From NCBI GenBank assembly GCA_905205065.1, contig CAJLCI010000006.1:29025-93024 (forward strand): a stretch of 64,000 nucleotides of DNA, read 5' to 3'. Below the pieces are notes generated by a model, which was not told where the DNA came from, did no database searches, and saw nothing but the letters and a program-made list of their open reading frames with translations. The position numbers and the translations under genes are program-made. Source of the stretch: an uncultured Eubacteriales bacterium. GTDB taxonomy: Bacteria; Bacillota; Clostridia; Oscillospirales; CAG-272. This document shows positions 26,019-35,011 of the stretch, one piece after another. Every line of letters starts with the position of its first letter. Positions within the stretch are counted from its first letter, which is position 1.

Positions 26019-26030
26019 TCACTGTTTACT

Positions 26031-26059
26031 ATTATACACACCATTTACATTAAAATCAA
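26031..26059 (-). promoter_or_regulatory. Promoter of groES-groEL
   Basis: On the minus strand TTGATT (26054-26059) and TATAAT (26031-26036) with a 17-bp spacer; the CIRCE element begins 12 bp downstream of the -10. Confidence 0.85.
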
Positions 26060-26112
26060 GGTTTTTTTGCTTTGTTTACATATATTTAACAGTTATATAA
26101 ACAATTAAATGA

Positions 26113-26156
26113 TAAAAGACCTACGACAGTGCTATTTCTATCGTAAGTCTCTTTTA
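26113..26156 (-). terminator. Terminator of the beta-lactamase-like gene
   Basis: AAAAGAC-CTACGA pairs imperfectly with TCGTAAGTCT-CTTTT, T-rich on the minus strand, about 35 bp beyond the gene's stop. Confidence 0.6.
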
Positions 26157-26190
26157 TAATACTATTCTGAAACATCCTCAGTCTCCGCAC

Positions 26191-27459
26191 TCAGCCAATA
26201 CCATCATAGTATGCGGCATGAAGTTCATCTACAAGACGAAGAAGTTTCTGCATATATGATACATGATCAGAATTAAATCCGTCATAATCCGAAAAAATCG
26301 CCACGGCGTAAGGATGTTCATCATATACAATACCTATATCGTGATATGAACCGTCATCCCAGCCATATTTGTGAGCAACATCACGGCCTCCACCGATAGT
26401 CATAGTTAAATTGGGCTGCGCGCTGCCGATAAGCGAATTTTTCATAAGTGAAGAATACTCTGCACCGCTTTCGGTAAATTCATATATTGACTTCATAATG
26501 CTGCATCCGTCCCTTGCAGACATGTTTATCGTCGTATCATACATCGATGTCCATCCTTCTTCGCGTACCAGCGAACGAAGTAAAGTGTGCCCGTATTCTG
26601 CCGTCAGAACATGAAACGCAACATTGTCGCTGTCAGACAAAGTATATCCGATCAAATCAGAAAACGTATATGAAATACCATCTCCCCGTGAAGCAATTAC
26701 TCCTGTTCCCGGCTGGTAATATTCCCCCTCCGAGTAAACAATAGATTTTGTGAAGTCATAGTATGGTGCTCCAAGATCTTCCTCCGAAACACCGTCCGCA
26801 AGCTTTTGCTGTCTTTCCGAACATTCAGCGGACGCCGCCTTAAGAATTGAAAGTATGTACGGAGCTTTAACAACGCTTGCCGAATCGAACTGAAGATCTC
26901 CGTTAAAAGAGAAAGTATATCCGCTTTCCAAATCAAGATAGCAGAGCGACAGCTTAGGCATTCTGCTCTCTGTAACAGATGCCGTGACAAATCCATTATC
27001 TGTTTTCACCGATTTTTCAATTTCTTCTTCAATCAATACCGGATTTGCAACAAGATCTGACAACTCGGAAAACAGCCTTGCCTGATTTTTCGCGTCGGCA
27101 GCGTATGTTCCCTGCAGCAATTCAATATTCTCTTCAAGCCGGCTTATATAGGAATTCTTTTCATCAATTTTTGAAATAAGATCAGAATAATCACTCGTAT
27201 CTGAGTTTTCGTATTCAGACAGCCGCTTTTGAAGCTCATCCCTTTCTGAAACAGCGGCCTCAAGCTCACCGCGCAGAACATCAGCATCATCCGACGGTGC
27301 AAAAGCCGCTTCTGAATCAGTCACATCCGATTTTCTCTCAGACAAATACAAAACGACAAAAACAATGTTTGCCGCGATTAAAATAACAGCCGCCGCAGAC
27401 AATGAAAATATCAAAATTCGGCTGTTCAAAATCCTTTTCTTTTTAAACTTAATCTTCAT
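26191..27459 (-). CDS. Membrane-anchored serine hydrolase, class A beta-lactamase-like
   Basis: 422 residues: basic N-terminus, one membrane helix (~17-38), a coiled coil (~58-120, with LRGELEAAVSERDELQKRL), then an extracellular transpeptidase/beta-lactamase fold. SxxK is seen in SASVVKAPY and SDN in YTLSDSDNVAF; the KTG position appears as HKYGWDDG, so the third motif is altered. A canonical class A Glu166 loop is not obvious. Likely a cell-wall D-Ala peptidase or binding protein rather than a resistance enzyme. It follows divIC by 12 bp, so it may work at the septum or in sporulation. Confidence 0.82.
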   Translation of the reverse strand: MKIKFKKKRILNSRILIFSLSAAAVILIAANIVFVVLYLSERKSDVTDSEAAFAPSDDADVLRGELEAAVSERDELQKRLSEYENSDTSDYSDLISKIDEKNSYISRLEENIELLQGTYAADAKNQARLFSELSDLVANPVLIEEEIEKSVKTDNGFVTASVTESRMPKLSLCYLDLESGYTFSFNGDLQFDSASVVKAPYILSILKAASAECSERQQKLADGVSEEDLGAPYYDFTKSIVYSEGEYYQPGTGVIASRGDGISYTFSDLIGYTLSDSDNVAFHVLTAEYGHTLLRSLVREEGWTSMYDTTINMSARDGCSIMKSIYEFTESGAEYSSLMKNSLIGSAQPNLTMTIGGGRDVAHKYGWDDGSYHDIGIVYDEHPYAVAIFSDYDGFNSDHVSYMQKLLRLVDELHAAYYDGIG

Positions 27460-27471
27460 AATCTTTTAATT

Positions 27472-27771
27472 TTATTTTGTCAGATTATTGTAATAAATTA
27501 CTTCATCGGGCATATGATATCCAAGACTTTTGCGGGCGATTTTTTTCACGTAATCGTCATCGAGCTCACCCTCAAGAAGCTCCTGAAGTTCTTCAAGTTC
27601 TTCCGTTTTGTCATCAAGCTCATTTTGAAGCATGAGCTGCTCCTGACAGCAATTGTTATATGTAAACTGCTGTCCTACAATAGAAGCAATACAAAAGCAA
27701 ATAAATGTAATAATAGCCGCCTTGACAAATATACTGAGACGTTTTTCAGGCATAATATAACGGTTGCTCAT
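27472..27771 (-). CDS. divIC: Septum formation initiator DivIC/FtsB-like
   Basis: 99 residues: a short cytoplasmic N-terminus, one membrane helix (VKAAIITFICFCIASIVG), a coiled coil (LMLQNELDDKTEELEELQEL) and the conserved end segment YVKKIARKSLGYHMPDEVIYY typical of DivIC/FtsB. It acts in the divisome with FtsL and DivIB. The ATG at 27771 follows AGGGGGAAG and is preferred to an upstream in-frame start. Position after yabQ matches Bacillus synteny. Confidence 0.9.
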   Translation of the reverse strand: MSNRYIMPEKRLSIFVKAAIITFICFCIASIVGQQFTYNNCCQEQLMLQNELDDKTEELEELQELLEGELDDDYVKKIARKSLGYHMPDEVIYYNNLTK

Positions 27772-27868
27772 TTTTAACTTCCCCCTGCACCTCACGTAAA
27801 ATACCGATATAGAATTTAATTATAAAAAAGATTCTTAATAAATTGCATATATAAATTAAGATTACATT

Positions 27869-28483
27869 TTATATATTTTCAGATTCTTTCTGCGCTGAAA
27901 GTTCTCTTATCACTGAATCCGCCATACCGTAACCTCTCTCAGCCGCTTTTAATTCTCTGCTGTACAGAATTTTTCCTGCCATAGCGCGAATCAGACGACG
28001 CATAAAACCTGCGGCAATACCGAAAAGCCAGCGAAACAGCTTTAACAGCGGAAACAATGTAAGTTTCATTACAAACATAAAAACCGTTCTTACAAACAGA
28101 ATTATATAAGATGAAAAAAGCATTACTATTTTTCCTATGGTAAAATAGTAAACAAAAAAGCCTAACGCCGTACCAAGAAGAATAAACCATCTCGGATGTC
28201 CGGAATTAATATGAAATATCATCACAGAAATGATGACGGCGCAAATAACAGAATATATTATATCCTCAATTGCGATAACAACAGTTCGGACCGTTTCACC
28301 ATGCGGCTTTTTTCCGTCCGCCGTTTCACTGCCTGTAACAGTACTAAGGAGCCGTAACCGATTTGATGGTTCGACAGCTATCCTCAGAATTCTGAATACA
28401 TCATATATAATTCCGAGCAGTACACCAACCGCAGCACCATACAGTGCAAGAGATATCAGCGCAGACTGCGAAACATGTTCCAT
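27869..28483 (-). CDS. yabQ: Spore cortex biosynthesis protein YabQ
   Basis: 204 residues. An N-terminal membrane pair with the family pattern ALYGAAVGVLLGIIYDVFRI, a central hydrophobic stretch (YSVICAVIISVMIFHIN, GFFVYYFTIGKIVM) and a basic C-terminal region. YabQ is an integral membrane protein of the forespore outer membrane required for cortex formation. I start it at the ATG at 28483 (MEHVSQSALIS), 12 bp after AAGGA; the ATG at 28495 overlaps the ribosome site. Its place between yabP and divIC supports the call. Confidence 0.87.
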   Translation of the reverse strand: MEHVSQSALISLALYGAAVGVLLGIIYDVFRILRIAVEPSNRLRLLSTVTGSETADGKKPHGETVRTVVIAIEDIIYSVICAVIISVMIFHINSGHPRWFILLGTALGFFVYYFTIGKIVMLFSSYIILFVRTVFMFVMKLTLFPLLKLFRWLFGIAAGFMRRLIRAMAGKILYSRELKAAERGYGMADSVIRELSAQKESENI

Positions 28484-28606
28484 TATTATGACCATTCCTT
28501 ATGTACAAACTTACTGCGTTTTCAGCATTATCCAATGAAAAATACCCGACGTCGTACGATACGGCTACACGCTGCCGTTTGAATTATTTCTATCGGTACA
28601 GACGCC

Positions 28607-29017
28607 TTAGCGTTTTCGGAAAAGTCCAAAAAGACCTCCCCTCTCATCCGGTTTTTCATCATCAGTATAAATAAGTCCGTTAATATTTCCGTCAATAACA
28701 ATGCATCCGGTCTGAAGCGGAATGTCTGCGTCTCCGTCGGAATCATCATAGTACAGCGACATACGATGGGTTTCCCCGCCCTGACTGTCCTGTGACTGAC
28801 GCGCAGAAAAATTTTCAGAATTCTGCGGCGAGTTAAAACTTACAATATGAAGAGTATCACCGTCTACAGACAGTGTTCCCATACACGTCTGCATAATAAT
28901 GCTGTCCTCATCAAATGAAAGAACATCCTCTACACCGCTGATTTTTAATGATTTTCTGCCTTTCATCGTTATCGTATGACCGGTTTGTCTGTCTGACAAT
29001 CTGTTTCTGTCTGCCAT
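28607..29017 (-). CDS. yabP: Sporulation protein YabP, with an insertion
   Basis: 136 residues. The YabP core is visible as TITMKGRKSLKISGVEDVLS and the C-terminal GCIVIDGNINGLIYTDDE. Between them lies a polar region (SPQNSENFSARQSQD and YYDDSDGDADIP) that makes the protein longer than the ~100-residue relatives. YabP localises around the forespore with YabQ and is needed for sporulation. The ribosome site (GTGGGGTT) is weak. It lies between rqcP and yabQ, as in Bacillus. Confidence 0.85.
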   Translation of the reverse strand: MADRNRLSDRQTGHTITMKGRKSLKISGVEDVLSFDEDSIIMQTCMGTLSVDGDTLHIVSFNSPQNSENFSARQSQDSQGGETHRMSLYYDDSDGDADIPLQTGCIVIDGNINGLIYTDDEKPDERGGLFGLFRKR

Positions 29018-29140
29018 TTCACAACCCCACTTGTCAATTTCAGTATTTCTATCAAAATTTTTATCAAAAATCTTTCAGAAATATGATATGATCAAATAAT
29101 CGGATGTATTCATAGCAGGCGGAACAAATAAGCAAAAAGC

Positions 29141-29383
29141 TTATGAAATCACCTCATACATTGAAGCCGCGTCAGCTTTTAGCGCATGTTCGCGCACATC
29201 CTTGACGCGAACTTTCAGAGAACGTTCTCCAAATGTCACTGTAATTTCGTCGCCTTCCTTCACATCATAAGATGCCTTTACCGGCTTACCGTTCACTATG
29301 ATATGGGATGAATCGCATGCCTCATTGGCGACAGTACGCCGCTTTATTATTCTTGACACCTTTAAAAATTTATCGATTCTCAT
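29141..29383 (-). CDS. rqcP: S4-domain RNA-binding protein RqcP/YabO
   Basis: 80 residues, nearly all S4 domain: MRIDKFLKVSRIIKRR, then IIVNGKPVKASYDVKEGDEI. RqcP helps RqcH add alanine tails on stalled 50S-peptidyl complexes in ribosome quality control. AAAGGGGACAATTATAA precedes the ATG. In Bacillus it lies between mazG and yabP; here HU and an unrelated membrane protein separate it from mazG. Confidence 0.9.
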   Translation of the reverse strand: MRIDKFLKVSRIIKRRTVANEACDSSHIIVNGKPVKASYDVKEGDEITVTFGERSLKVRVKDVREHALKADAASMYEVIS

Positions 29384-29403
29384 TTATAATTGTCCCCTTT
29401 TGA

Positions 29404-30714
29404 TTATTTTATTTCGGTGCCGCCCCATTCAACTACCGCAAAACCTTTGCGCTCAGGTGTAATAATTTTCTGCTCAGGCAAATCCACATAAGAGTCGACA
29501 GCCTGCCATGCCATAAAGACACGAATAAGAGTATCCGGTACAGGATATACATCAAGCTGTACTGCATCGGTGTAAGTACCAGTCTGGAAAGAAATGATAT
29601 TATATGGGTTCTGCTGCATCAGAGGCAGCCAATACACAATAAACTCGTTCGCTTCCCGCCGTGTAAGTCCAAGCTCGGCAAGCATATCCTCAAGAAATTC
29701 CGCCGTGTCAGCTCCCTTTACGCAAAAGCCTTCGGAAAGATCATACTGTACAAAAGTTTCACCCTCCCAGTAAAGATAGTTATAAGTCTGTCCACCCGCA
29801 TCAGTCAGCTTACCGTCCGCCGAAGCTGTAACCGTCCAACCGTTATTATAAGCCGGATAGGTACAAGTCAGTTTACCGTCAAAGTCAAGGCTGACAGATA
29901 CTTCAGTTTCTTTTTCCGGATAGATATATATAACAGGCTTATAGGCAACATTGGGATCAGGCTGCCAATTGCTTGCCTTCAACGTCAGCATATCTGCTTC
30001 AATACGATCATTTTCCTTGTCACAGTAGACATTCTCATAAGTGCAGATTATCTGATCTCCGACACACCACTCATCCGAGAGCTGACCGTTCAACTTAATT
30101 TGAAACGGCATAGGTATGACAGTCGTTGCAAAGAAACAATCGGAGTAGATCTCCGTAATAATTATGTCGCTGAAAATATCGTTATCGTATTTTTTCGCCG
30201 TTTCTTTATCAAGCCATTGCCCGGTATATTCCAAATGGCGCAGGTCTTTTGACAGCGACCAGGATTTTGCATTTATCTGTGCCGGATAGGATTCCATTAT
30301 TTCGCCGGTATAGGTTATCTGCACTACGCTTCCAATCTCTGCGCCGATATCGTCAAATTTTTCTGTGCTGAAATAAATCTTATCGCTGCTGCGGAGTTCG
30401 TCTTCGCCTTCAACCGGCTCTACCAAAACCGAGGTGCCGTTAATCTCAATAACCGTAGCAACAAAAGAAGACTCTACTTTGTCTTCTTCCATATGCCACA
30501 AGCTGTTAACAGATTTAAAATTATCAGGAAAAAAATACACTCTGGTCTTATCGTAGACGCTGTCTCCGGTTATACGTTTCCAGTTCACAATTTTATAGGT
30601 CAATGCCGTATATTCTTTTGTACCGCCATCTTTATAATGACCGGTTGGAATCGGTACAAAAAGGACGGCAAGGAGTATAACTGCGGCAATCGGTATCCAT
30701 ATCTTCTTTTTCAC
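29404..30714 (-). CDS. Exported protein with KPVIYIYPE domain, unknown function
   Basis: 436 residues from a GTG start. An N-terminal membrane helix or signal anchor (IWIPIAAVILLAVLFVPIP) leads to two OB-fold-like beta-rich stretches (~60-170, with SFVATVIEINGTSVLVEPV; ~195-270), then a C-terminal domain starting KPVIYIYPEKETEVSVSLDF. That domain occurs in scattered secreted proteins; its function is unknown. The start at 30714 has AGGGGG eight bases ahead. It lies between hup and rqcP, interrupting the conserved sporulation cluster, so it is likely a later insertion or lineage-specific gene. Confidence 0.72.
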   Translation of the reverse strand: MKKKIWIPIAAVILLAVLFVPIPTGHYKDGGTKEYTALTYKIVNWKRITGDSVYDKTRVYFFPDNFKSVNSLWHMEEDKVESSFVATVIEINGTSVLVEPVEGEDELRSSDKIYFSTEKFDDIGAEIGSVVQITYTGEIMESYPAQINAKSWSLSKDLRHLEYTGQWLDKETAKKYDNDIFSDIIITEIYSDCFFATTVIPMPFQIKLNGQLSDEWCVGDQIICTYENVYCDKENDRIEADMLTLKASNWQPDPNVAYKPVIYIYPEKETEVSVSLDFDGKLTCTYPAYNNGWTVTASADGKLTDAGGQTYNYLYWEGETFVQYDLSEGFCVKGADTAEFLEDMLAELGLTRREANEFIVYWLPLMQQNPYNIISFQTGTYTDAVQLDVYPVPDTLIRVFMAWQAVDSYVDLPEQKIITPERKGFAVVEWGGTEIK

Positions 30715-30821
30715 GAGTATACCCCCTGTTCTCTGCATCCAGATGCTTGTAACTCTTAAGCCAAAGCAAAATGAAAAGCACTCATTGATGTAAAGCCTGT
30801 CCATTTCGCGCCGTCAAAAAA

Positions 30822-31094
30822 TCACTTAATTCTTTCTTTAAGCGTTTTCCCGATATTAAACGAGACATGACGGGTAGGACCTATGACCATCGGCTGGCCC
30901 GTAAAAGGATTGCGCCCATTGCGTGAACCGCGCTCTCTCAGCTCAAATGTTCCGAATCCGGAGATCTGAACCTTTTCTCCCGAAGCAAGTGATTCTTCAA
31001 TTATGTCAAACACCGTGTCTACTGCCAACTCAGCATCCTTTTTTTTAATTCCGGTACGCTTTGCGAGCTCATCTATAATATTTGATTTAGTCAT
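30822..31094 (-). CDS. hup: HU-family DNA-binding protein
   Basis: 90 residues. Complete HU: MTKSNIIDELAKRTGIKKKD, GEKVQISGFGTFELRERGSR and the beta-arm RNGRNPFTGQPMVIGPTRHV. It binds and bends DNA as a dimer and compacts the nucleoid. GAGGAGAAATTTATTTA precedes the ATG. Located between mazG and the sporulation genes as in many Clostridia. Confidence 0.97.
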   Translation of the reverse strand: MTKSNIIDELAKRTGIKKKDAELAVDTVFDIIEESLASGEKVQISGFGTFELRERGSRNGRNPFTGQPMVIGPTRHVSFNIGKTLKERIK

Positions 31095-31162
31095 TAAATA
31101 AATTTCTCCTCTTAGGATTTTATAATATAATTTTTATTAAATATATAATTGCAGCCAAACCG

Positions 31163-31211
31163 CAGTGTTTCATAGCTTTGCTCTGCAAAGCACTGTTATT
31201 TGCAGTGAAAC
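31163..31211. other. Strong hairpin upstream of hup
   Basis: GCTTTGC (31175-31181) / GCAAAGC (31185-31191) with a 3-nt loop, extended by CAGTG (31163-31167) / CACTG (31191-31195) around an internal loop; GTTTCA (31167-31172) also matches TGAAAC (31206-31211), so two alternative folds are possible. It sits 70-120 bp ahead of hup. No T-run, so it is more likely a leader or operator structure than a terminator. Confidence 0.45.
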
Positions 31212-31370
31212 GAAACTTGCCAATTAAAAGGCGTTCTCTCAGCGACTATTATATCATCTGAAAATATATATTACAAGTATTTTTATATTTAATATGAGTT
31301 ATTAATCTTTAATATGCGTTAATCACCAATATCTAAATTTTGAACAACAATCTATAAAATCGAAAAGACA

Positions 31371-32057
31371 TCAGCTCTTTGAGCTCTTTGAATTCTCTGA
31401 GATTTCAACACGCGAAATAAGCTCGTCGCACGCCTTGTAAAGCTCATGCTCGGCGTCAAGTCCTGCCTCTCTGGCCTCCAGCACAAGCCTGAGCATTTTT
31501 TCACCTATTGAGCTGCCGTTCTGCGGAACAGCCTCGTCAAGATATCCCGCCTTTGCGGCGCGCCCGATCAATTTTTCAGCTCTCATCAAAGCGGGAAGTG
31601 ATTTTGCAACACTTCTGAGCGTCTCGGCAACAGTCGTCTGATGTTTTGATTCTTGTTTTATCTTATCCCAGTTTGAAAGAACCTGTTCGGTTGTGTCCGC
31701 ACTTACATTCCCAAAAACATGAGGATGGCGAAGAACTAATTTACGACAAATTCCGTTTGTAACATCGTCAAAGTCAAATCCTCCGTTTTCCTCCTCAATG
31801 CACGCATGAAATACCACCTGAAGAAGTACGTCTCCAAGCTCCTCTTCAAGAAGTCCGGTATCCGATATATCAATAGCTTCGGCTACTTCATACGTCTCCT
31901 CAATAAAGTTTTCCCGAATACTCTCATGAGTCTGTTCTCTGTCCCAAGGACATCCGTCAGGGGCGCGAAGAAGTTCGGTTATAGTCCGTAAATCGGAGAT
32001 AAGCATTTTTTCTTCACTCTTATATTTTTCAACAATCTGTTTTTTTTTCGAATCCAT
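31371..32057 (-). CDS. mazG: Nucleoside triphosphate pyrophosphohydrolase MazG
   Basis: 228 residues. Signature CPWDREQTHESIRENFIEE followed by EETYEVAEAID and EEELGDVLLQVVFHA contains the metal-binding E-x2-E and E-x2-D motifs of the all-alpha NTP pyrophosphatases. It hydrolyses NTPs, including noncanonical ones, to NMP and PPi. CGGAGAGTATAAAGA precedes the ATG. It is shorter than the double-domain YabN, which carries an extra N-terminal methylase-like domain. It lies downstream of the flippase gene as in the yabM-yabN pair. Confidence 0.93.
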   Translation of the reverse strand: MDSKKKQIVEKYKSEEKMLISDLRTITELLRAPDGCPWDREQTHESIRENFIEETYEVAEAIDISDTGLLEEELGDVLLQVVFHACIEEENGGFDFDDVTNGICRKLVLRHPHVFGNVSADTTEQVLSNWDKIKQESKHQTTVAETLRSVAKSLPALMRAEKLIGRAAKAGYLDEAVPQNGSSIGEKMLRLVLEAREAGLDAEHELYKACDELISRVEISENSKSSKS

Positions 32058-32097
32058 TCTTTATACTCTCCGCAGTAATTAAAAACTATTCTATAAA

Positions 32098-33750
32098 TTA
32101 ATTAATTTTAAAAAGTCTCATCCTCTGCATAACCTCAAAAATCTTGTCTCCCTTCGGAAGCATACGTATATCGTCCTCCTCTATACCGTGAATCAGGAAA
32201 AGAACAATAAAATACACAACGGCGGTAATCAAAATTGCGGCAACCGTCGCAACCTTTGACGGCAGAAACGAGTTCATTCCCACAAGCGCGGCAAACGAGG
32301 CTCCCGCGCCTGCAACAGATGCTATCAGCGGTTTCCAAAACGTACGAAACACCGCAGGCTTAACATCCGCGTATTTAGCCATAAAATATATGTTAAAGGA
32401 AGTCGCAATCATATAACAAACGACTGTAGAAATCGGCGCCCCGTAAATCCCTATCTGAGGAATACCTATCAAAACAAATCCAAGAATCAGTTTAGCAACA
32501 GAGCCGGCCACCAAAGATATGATCGGAAGCTTTTGCTTTCCGTGCGCCTGCAATACGGCATTCGAGATTGAAAGGACACAAATGAAAAATATCGAAATTG
32601 ATAAAATGGACAGCTTCGGAGCCGCAAGCTCCGCACTGCTTTCCGACTTAAATATAAGCTTGAGAATCGGTTCAGAAAATACACACACACCGACGGTGCA
32701 GGGTATAGCAATCATCGCAGTCACCTTAAGCGACCGTTTGCATATCTGCACCGACCGCTTTCTGTCGCCTATTGTAAGCGTCCCCTTTAAAAGAGGAATA
32801 AGAGAATAAGAAATAGGATATATAAGCGCAGGCGGAAGGTCGGCAACCGGTACCGCAAAACCGGTGTAATTTCCGTAAAGCGCATTTGCGATATCCTGAG
32901 TATATCCGATGGACATCAGGCGCCAGTTAATAATCATATCGTCAACCATTGTTGTCAGGCTCATGATAGACGCGCTTATAGTAATCGGAATTGCTATGTA
33001 AAGAATTCTCTTTACTATACTCCGGACAGAACTGCGCGATTCATTTGAAAGCTTTGTTCCGTTTGATTCAAACTCAGCGCAATACATATCCTCATTAAAG
33101 CGGAGCTTAGAAATCATAAGAAAAAGCATTCCGAAGGCTGTTCCTATAGTAAGACCGGAAATTGCAAAAGCGGCAACAACCGGAAGCCCGTATCCCTGCC
33201 TCATCGCATAATTGGCAAAAAGAACGCCGATTATCAGTTTCCCGGCGGATTCCATAACCTGCGATACCGCCGTCGGTCTCATCTCCTGAAATCCCTGAAA
33301 ATAACCGCGCATAGCGCTTGCAACGCAGACGAAAAACAGCGTCGGAGCTATAACAATAATAGAAATATAAGAACCTTCGACTCCGTTCATAAATGCAAAC
33401 GCTTTTGAAAAGACTATCATCAGAAGTGTTCCGACCGCGCCTACAATCAGAAATAAAGACATTGTTACTTTATAAATTTTGTTTATTTCTTTTTTATTTC
33501 CGCTGAAGCGCGCCTCCGACACAAGCATTGAGACCGCAAGCGGAAGTCCCCCGGTAGAAATCATATAAAACCAGGTATATATGTGATATGCCGAGGTAAA
33601 ATAAGCCATTCCGGAATCTCCGAGCAGATTTCCAATCGGAATTCGGAAGAAAAGACCGAGAACCTTATTCAGGATATTGGTGAATGTAAGCACCACAACT
33701 CCTGAAAAAAACAGGTTTTTATTGTTTTTTATTTTTGAAGTAACCGCCAC
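32098..33750 (-). CDS. MOP-superfamily polysaccharide flippase (YabM/SpoVB-like)
   Basis: 550 residues, about 14 hydrophobic segments, opening with the family segment VLTFTNILNKVLGLFFRIP and containing MVDDMIINWRLMSIG. Relatives YabM, SpoVB and MurJ flip lipid-linked wall precursors or polysaccharide units; the place beside mazG and the sporulation genes favours a YabM/SpoVB-like role. The first 32 bp overlap the 3' end of the amidohydrolase gene, so the pair is translationally coupled. Substrate not determinable from sequence. Confidence 0.88.
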   Translation of the reverse strand: MAVTSKIKNNKNLFFSGVVVLTFTNILNKVLGLFFRIPIGNLLGDSGMAYFTSAYHIYTWFYMISTGGLPLAVSMLVSEARFSGNKKEINKIYKVTMSLFLIVGAVGTLLMIVFSKAFAFMNGVEGSYISIIVIAPTLFFVCVASAMRGYFQGFQEMRPTAVSQVMESAGKLIIGVLFANYAMRQGYGLPVVAAFAISGLTIGTAFGMLFLMISKLRFNEDMYCAEFESNGTKLSNESRSSVRSIVKRILYIAIPITISASIMSLTTMVDDMIINWRLMSIGYTQDIANALYGNYTGFAVPVADLPPALIYPISYSLIPLLKGTLTIGDRKRSVQICKRSLKVTAMIAIPCTVGVCVFSEPILKLIFKSESSAELAAPKLSILSISIFFICVLSISNAVLQAHGKQKLPIISLVAGSVAKLILGFVLIGIPQIGIYGAPISTVVCYMIATSFNIYFMAKYADVKPAVFRTFWKPLIASVAGAGASFAALVGMNSFLPSKVATVAAILITAVVYFIVLFLIHGIEEDDIRMLPKGDKIFEVMQRMRLFKIN

Positions 33751-35005
33751 ATTCGTTCCTCATATCATATTTAAGTTTTTCTTCATCAATTGTAGTAAAC
33801 TCTCCGTTTTCATAGAGAATACTGCCGTCAATCATTGTCAGCACTACGTTATCGGCGCATGCGCTGTAAACTGCCGTATGGCGCAAATCATAACAAGGAA
33901 TATTGTTTAGCGTATCAAGATCGACTAAAATCAAATCCGCGCAGCATCCGACGGAAAGAGCGCCGCATTTTTCTCGCCGCTGAGCCGCCGCTCCGCTGAC
34001 CGTCGCGGCTTCAATCAAATGGCACGCTTTAATTCCCGACGGATCTCTGCTGATACCCTTTTGAAGAATCGCTCCGATATGCATCTCCTTAAAAATGTTA
34101 AGAGTATTGTTCGAAGCGGCTCCGTCGGTACCAAGCGCAACACGTACCCCTTTTTCAAGAAGCTTTTTCATCGGCATAACTCCGCTTCCAAGCTTTAGAT
34201 TGCTGACGGGATTATAAACTGCCGTTACATGTTTATCCGCCATGAGATCAATATCAGCATCATCAACCCAGACGCAGTGAGCGGCGTTTACAGGAACATC
34301 AAAGCATCCGCAGTCAGCAAAAAAGCGGGCGGGAGTTTTTCCGTGTCTTTTGATACATTCTATATGCTCGTTTTCTGTTTCCGACAAATGGATGTGAAAT
34401 CCGGCATTTTTTTCAGCGGCATACTCCGCCACAGCACGGCAGGCTTTTTCCACATTAGTATATTCAGCGTGTATAGCCATATCTATTTTTATTCTTCCGT
34501 CCGAGCTGTTATTCCATCTTTCATAAAGAGATTTTGCTTCCGCAAAACGAACGTCGGCGTTCATATCTATATTTTCGTCAAAAGAAGTAACAGCACGGCT
34601 TAAATTCGCCTTAATTCCTGTTTCGGAGACAGCTCTCGCTGTTTCGTCACAGAAGAAATACATATCGGAAAAAGATACTATACCTCCGCGAAGCATTTCG
34701 GCGACAGCAAATTTAGACGCAGTATATACCGCGTGATCCGTCAGCAAATCCTCGGCCGGAAAAATACGGTCGTTAAGCCATTCCATCAGGGGCATATCCT
34801 CTCCGTACCCTCTGAAAAGAGTCATTGCGGCATGCGTATGACAATTGTAAAGCCCCGGCATGAGCAATTTATTTTTGCAGTTTATCACACGGTCATATTC
34901 TTCGTTACAGGCTTCTTTTCCTATATACGAAATATACTTTCCGTCGGTGACTACGTTTGCTGTCCCCAAATCAATAATTTCAGCATTTTCAAATAAAATC
35001 TTCAA
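33719..35005 (-). CDS. mtaD: Amidohydrolase, MTA/SAH deaminase type
   Basis: 428 residues. Metal-binding HxH in LYNCHTHAAMTLFRG, further ligands in IHAEYTN and FHIHLSETE, AAHCVWVDD, and the late LGTDGAASNNTLNI. These are the motifs of 5-methylthioadenosine/S-adenosylhomocysteine deaminases and related adenosine-type deaminases (COG0402). The enzyme would convert SAH or MTA to the inosyl form. The start lies 7 bp after the upstream nucleoside kinase stop, and the end overlaps the flippase gene. Substrate choice within the family is inferred. Confidence 0.85.
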   Translation of the reverse strand: MKILFENAEIIDLGTANVVTDGKYISYIGKEACNEEYDRVINCKNKLLMPGLYNCHTHAAMTLFRGYGEDMPLMEWLNDRIFPAEDLLTDHAVYTASKFAVAEMLRGGIVSFSDMYFFCDETARAVSETGIKANLSRAVTSFDENIDMNADVRFAEAKSLYERWNNSSDGRIKIDMAIHAEYTNVEKACRAVAEYAAEKNAGFHIHLSETENEHIECIKRHGKTPARFFADCGCFDVPVNAAHCVWVDDADIDLMADKHVTAVYNPVSNLKLGSGVMPMKKLLEKGVRVALGTDGAASNNTLNIFKEMHIGAILQKGISRDPSGIKACHLIEAATVSGAAAQRREKCGALSVGCCADLILVDLDTLNNIPCYDLRHTAVYSACADNVVLTMIDGSILYENGEFTTIDEEKLKYDMRNECGGYFKNKKQ

Positions 35006-35011
35006 GATAAA

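Noticed and set aside
25945..26022. Longer groES from 26022
   Set aside because: The extra 26 residues would cross the CIRCE element and precede the AGGAGGG site; family alignment starts at 25944.
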